From: Deltaproteobacteria bacterium
Lineage (GTDB): Bacteria; Desulfobacterota; Desulfobacteria; Desulfobacterales; JAFDCJ01
NCBI GenBank assembly: GCA_024277475.1
Contig: JAJRVC010000232.1
Span: 1 to 6,432, forward strand
Direction of reading: 5' to 3'
Length of the DNA stretch: 6,432 nucleotides
The notes beneath the pieces were generated by a model. That model saw only the letters and a list, made by a program, of their open reading frames with translations, was not told the DNA's origin and did no database searches. This document shows, in pieces, positions 5,599 through 6,432 of this stretch (the first letter of the stretch is position 1; every line of letters starts with the position of its first letter). The translations under genes were made by a program, and so were the position numbers.

Positions 5599-5868
5599 TT
5601 ACACCACATCCGCAAACACCCGTTCCATCCGCCGGAAATAAAGCGCCCCGCTGACAAACAACCCCAGCGCCGTCAGCGACCCCACACCAATCAAATCCCA
5701 CGGCATCGGGTTGGTCCCCAGTAGGGCGCTGCGAAACCCTTCAATCACCCCCGCCATCGGGAACAGGCCGTATAACAACCGGTACTGCGCCGGCACACTG
5801 CTGGCCGGGTACACCACCGGCGCGGCATACATCAGCAGCTGCACCAGCACCGGCACAAACAGCTGGTA
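5599..5868 (-). pseudogene. 3' remnant of a Wzm-type ABC-2 permease gene
   Basis: About 89 codons of in-frame similarity run from TAC 5866-5868 to the TAA at 5599. They encode the C-terminal end of a polysaccharide ABC-2 permease: QLLMYAAPVVYPASSVP, then GLFPMAGVIEGFRSALLG, a last membrane helix (LIGVGSLTALGLFVSGALYF) and the short tail RRMERVFADVV. Whole permeases of this family have roughly 260-290 residues and six membrane helices, so about two thirds are missing. An in-frame TGA (5869-5871) sits right before the homologous part and what precedes it is unrelated repeat-rich DNA. A GTG at 5856 could start an 85-residue product, but it would have only about two helices and is unlikely to be a working channel. 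The ATPase remnant starts 17 bp downstream. Confidence 0.82.
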
Positions 5869-5972
5869 TCAGCAATTCCAATTATGCCATAGGGGCGGGA
5901 TGGCGCGGTATCATCTTAGCCGAAGCAAATAACGATTTCCCGCGCGGTTCGAGTGCCTCACCGACCGCCCAT

Positions 5973-5996
5973 CTCGCCCATTTGCTCGCCCATTTG
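5973..5996. repeat. Perfect 12-bp tandem duplication
   Basis: CTCGCCCATTTG occurs twice in direct succession (5973-5984 and 5985-5996). The unit shares CTCGCCC with the inverted repeat just to the right. Confidence 0.8.
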
Positions 5997-6006
5997 CCAC
6001 ATTTTC

Positions 6007-6070
6007 GGGCGAGACAGGCGGGAGACAAGGTCGTTCGGCATGGCAAAGGTATCACCCGCCTGTCTCGCCC
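6007..6070. repeat. 16-bp perfect inverted repeat, hairpin-forming dispersed element
   Basis: GGGCGAGACAGGCGGG (6007-6022) is the exact reverse complement of CCCGCCTGTCTCGCCC (6055-6070), with a 32-nt loop. An outer 8-bp pair, TAGGGGCG (5890-5897) and CGCCCCTA (6066-6073), overlaps it. No T-run follows on either strand, so it is not a standard terminator. A miniature mobile or REP-like element is the most likely explanation (inference). Confidence 0.7.
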
Positions 6071-6110
6071 CTACCAACCATAAATCCAACGAAACACGCC
6101 CAAATCATTT

Positions 6111-6131
6111 GCTCATTGCTCATTGTTCATT
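6111..6131. repeat. Three tandem heptamers
   Basis: GCTCATT, GCTCATT and GTTCATT follow one another without gaps. The third differs at one base. Short heptamer arrays like this are common in intergenic DNA of some filamentous phyla. Confidence 0.7.
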
Positions 6132-6172
6132 GTTGGCCGGGTACAACCAACACGGCCGTACCCGGCCAACAA
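6130..6172. repeat. 15-bp perfect inverted repeat after the right-edge gene
   Basis: TTGTTGGCCGGGTAC (6130-6144) pairs perfectly with GTACCCGGCCAACAA (6158-6172) around a 13-nt loop. It starts 10 nt after the TAG of the right-edge gene on the minus strand. No T-run follows, so it may be a weak or factor-assisted terminator, an mRNA-stabilising hairpin, or a repeat element. Confidence 0.65.
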
Positions 6173-6182
6173 CCATCATAAT

Positions 6183-6432
6183 CTATACCGTCACATCCTC
6201 ACTGGCCTGGCTGACGCCGCCCGGCCGGTCCGTCGCCGCGATGCGCACCGCCGTCCCGGTGGCCACGGCCGTCGCTGCCGTATACAGCCAACGGCCGCTT
6301 GCTCGCCGGCGTTTCCACCGCCTCCCCCGCTTCGATTTCACTCCCGTCTTCATTCGCCACCGTCACCTGTACCCCGGTCACTTCAAAATCATCCGACGCC
6401 TGGATGATGATCTCATCTCCAAACGCGCCGGC
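6183..6432 (-). pseudogene. C-terminal end of a beta-rich (Ig-like) protein gene with a frameshift
   Basis: Reading in from the right edge, one frame gives AGAFGDEIIIQASDDFEVTG, then VQVTVANEDGSEIEAGEAVE and TPA. After that the frame turns into low-complexity Gly/Arg/Asp residues and stops at 6199. Shifting by one base near 6303 gives a sensible continuation: SGRWLYTAATAV, then GTAVRIAATDRPGGVSQASE and DVTV, ending at TAG 6183-6185. The joined product alternates hydrophobic and polar residues as in a bacterial Ig-like or fibronectin-like beta sandwich. Such domains are typical of secreted or surface proteins, but the rest of the gene is outside the window and I do not recognise the family. 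One extra base (or two missing) would explain the shift; it may be a true mutation or an assembly error. Confidence 0.6.

Larger units (their letters stand above)
5869..6182. other. Non-coding repeat-rich region
   Basis: No convincing coding frame was found on either strand. The stretch holds a 12-bp tandem duplication, a 16-bp inverted repeat, three heptamer repeats and a 15-bp inverted repeat, listed separately. It separates the truncated permease from the frameshifted gene at the right edge, and probably contains the breakpoint that removed the front of the permease gene. Confidence 0.7.

Noticed and set aside
5582..5701. Upstream extension of the wzt remnant ORF (MGFDWCGVADGAG...)
   Set aside because: It overlaps the permease 3' end in another frame. 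ATG 5581 aligns with the start of the intact ATPase and has normal spacing from the permease stop.
5869..6182. CRISPR-like repeats
   Set aside because: The repeats are either adjacent tandems of 7 or 12 bp or single inverted pairs. There are no regularly spaced repeats with unique spacers.
6123..6407. 94-codon plus-strand ORF ending in Pro-rich sequence
   Set aside because: It crosses the heptamers and the hairpin, and its Arg/Pro/His-rich composition is typical of antisense noise. The minus strand here encodes the beta-rich protein.

Overview
This window looks like a cell-surface polysaccharide locus from a bacterium, probably a Chloroflexota (Anaerolineae-like) lineage. That guess is an inference from two things: the style of the Wzt-type ATPases (an SDIAIRVENLSKRYRIG start followed by a long basic linker), and the palindromic and heptamer repeats in the non-coding part. 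No rRNA, tRNA or CRISPR was seen. All supported genes read on the minus strand, so transcription runs from high to low coordinates.

The right edge (6183-6432) holds the 3' end of a beta-rich protein gene that needs one frameshift to read through. Next comes a non-coding, repeat-rich stretch (5869-6182) with two strong inverted repeats and short tandem repeats. From 5868 to 5264 lies a wrecked ABC exporter operon: the last ~90 codons of a Wzm-type permease, then a Wzt-type ATPase remnant missing the P-loop segment and everything after the ENI motif.

A good sigma-70-like promoter (5214-5241) then starts a tightly packed run of five genes. These are a DUF433 antitoxin-like protein, a DUF5615 PIN-like protein, a membrane-anchored TPR protein whose N-terminus is the first 17 codons of a Wzt-like ATPase, a complete Wzt-type ATPase with a C-terminal substrate-recognition domain, and a hexapeptide-repeat acyltransferase. 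Gaps between these genes are only 4-18 bp. After a 281-bp gap comes a TylF-type SAM methyltransferase, and after a further 139 bp the N-terminal half of a family-4-like glycosyltransferase that runs off the left edge.

Functionally, the glycosyltransferase, methyltransferase and acyltransferase would build and decorate a glycan, and the Wzt-type ATPase would energise its export. Its permease is not intact in this window. The main interest is genome dynamics: three copies of the wzt 5' end at different stages of decay or reuse, a toxin-antitoxin-like pair lying between the broken and intact exporter modules, and a sharp base-composition break inside the intact wzt exactly where the catalytic domain ends.
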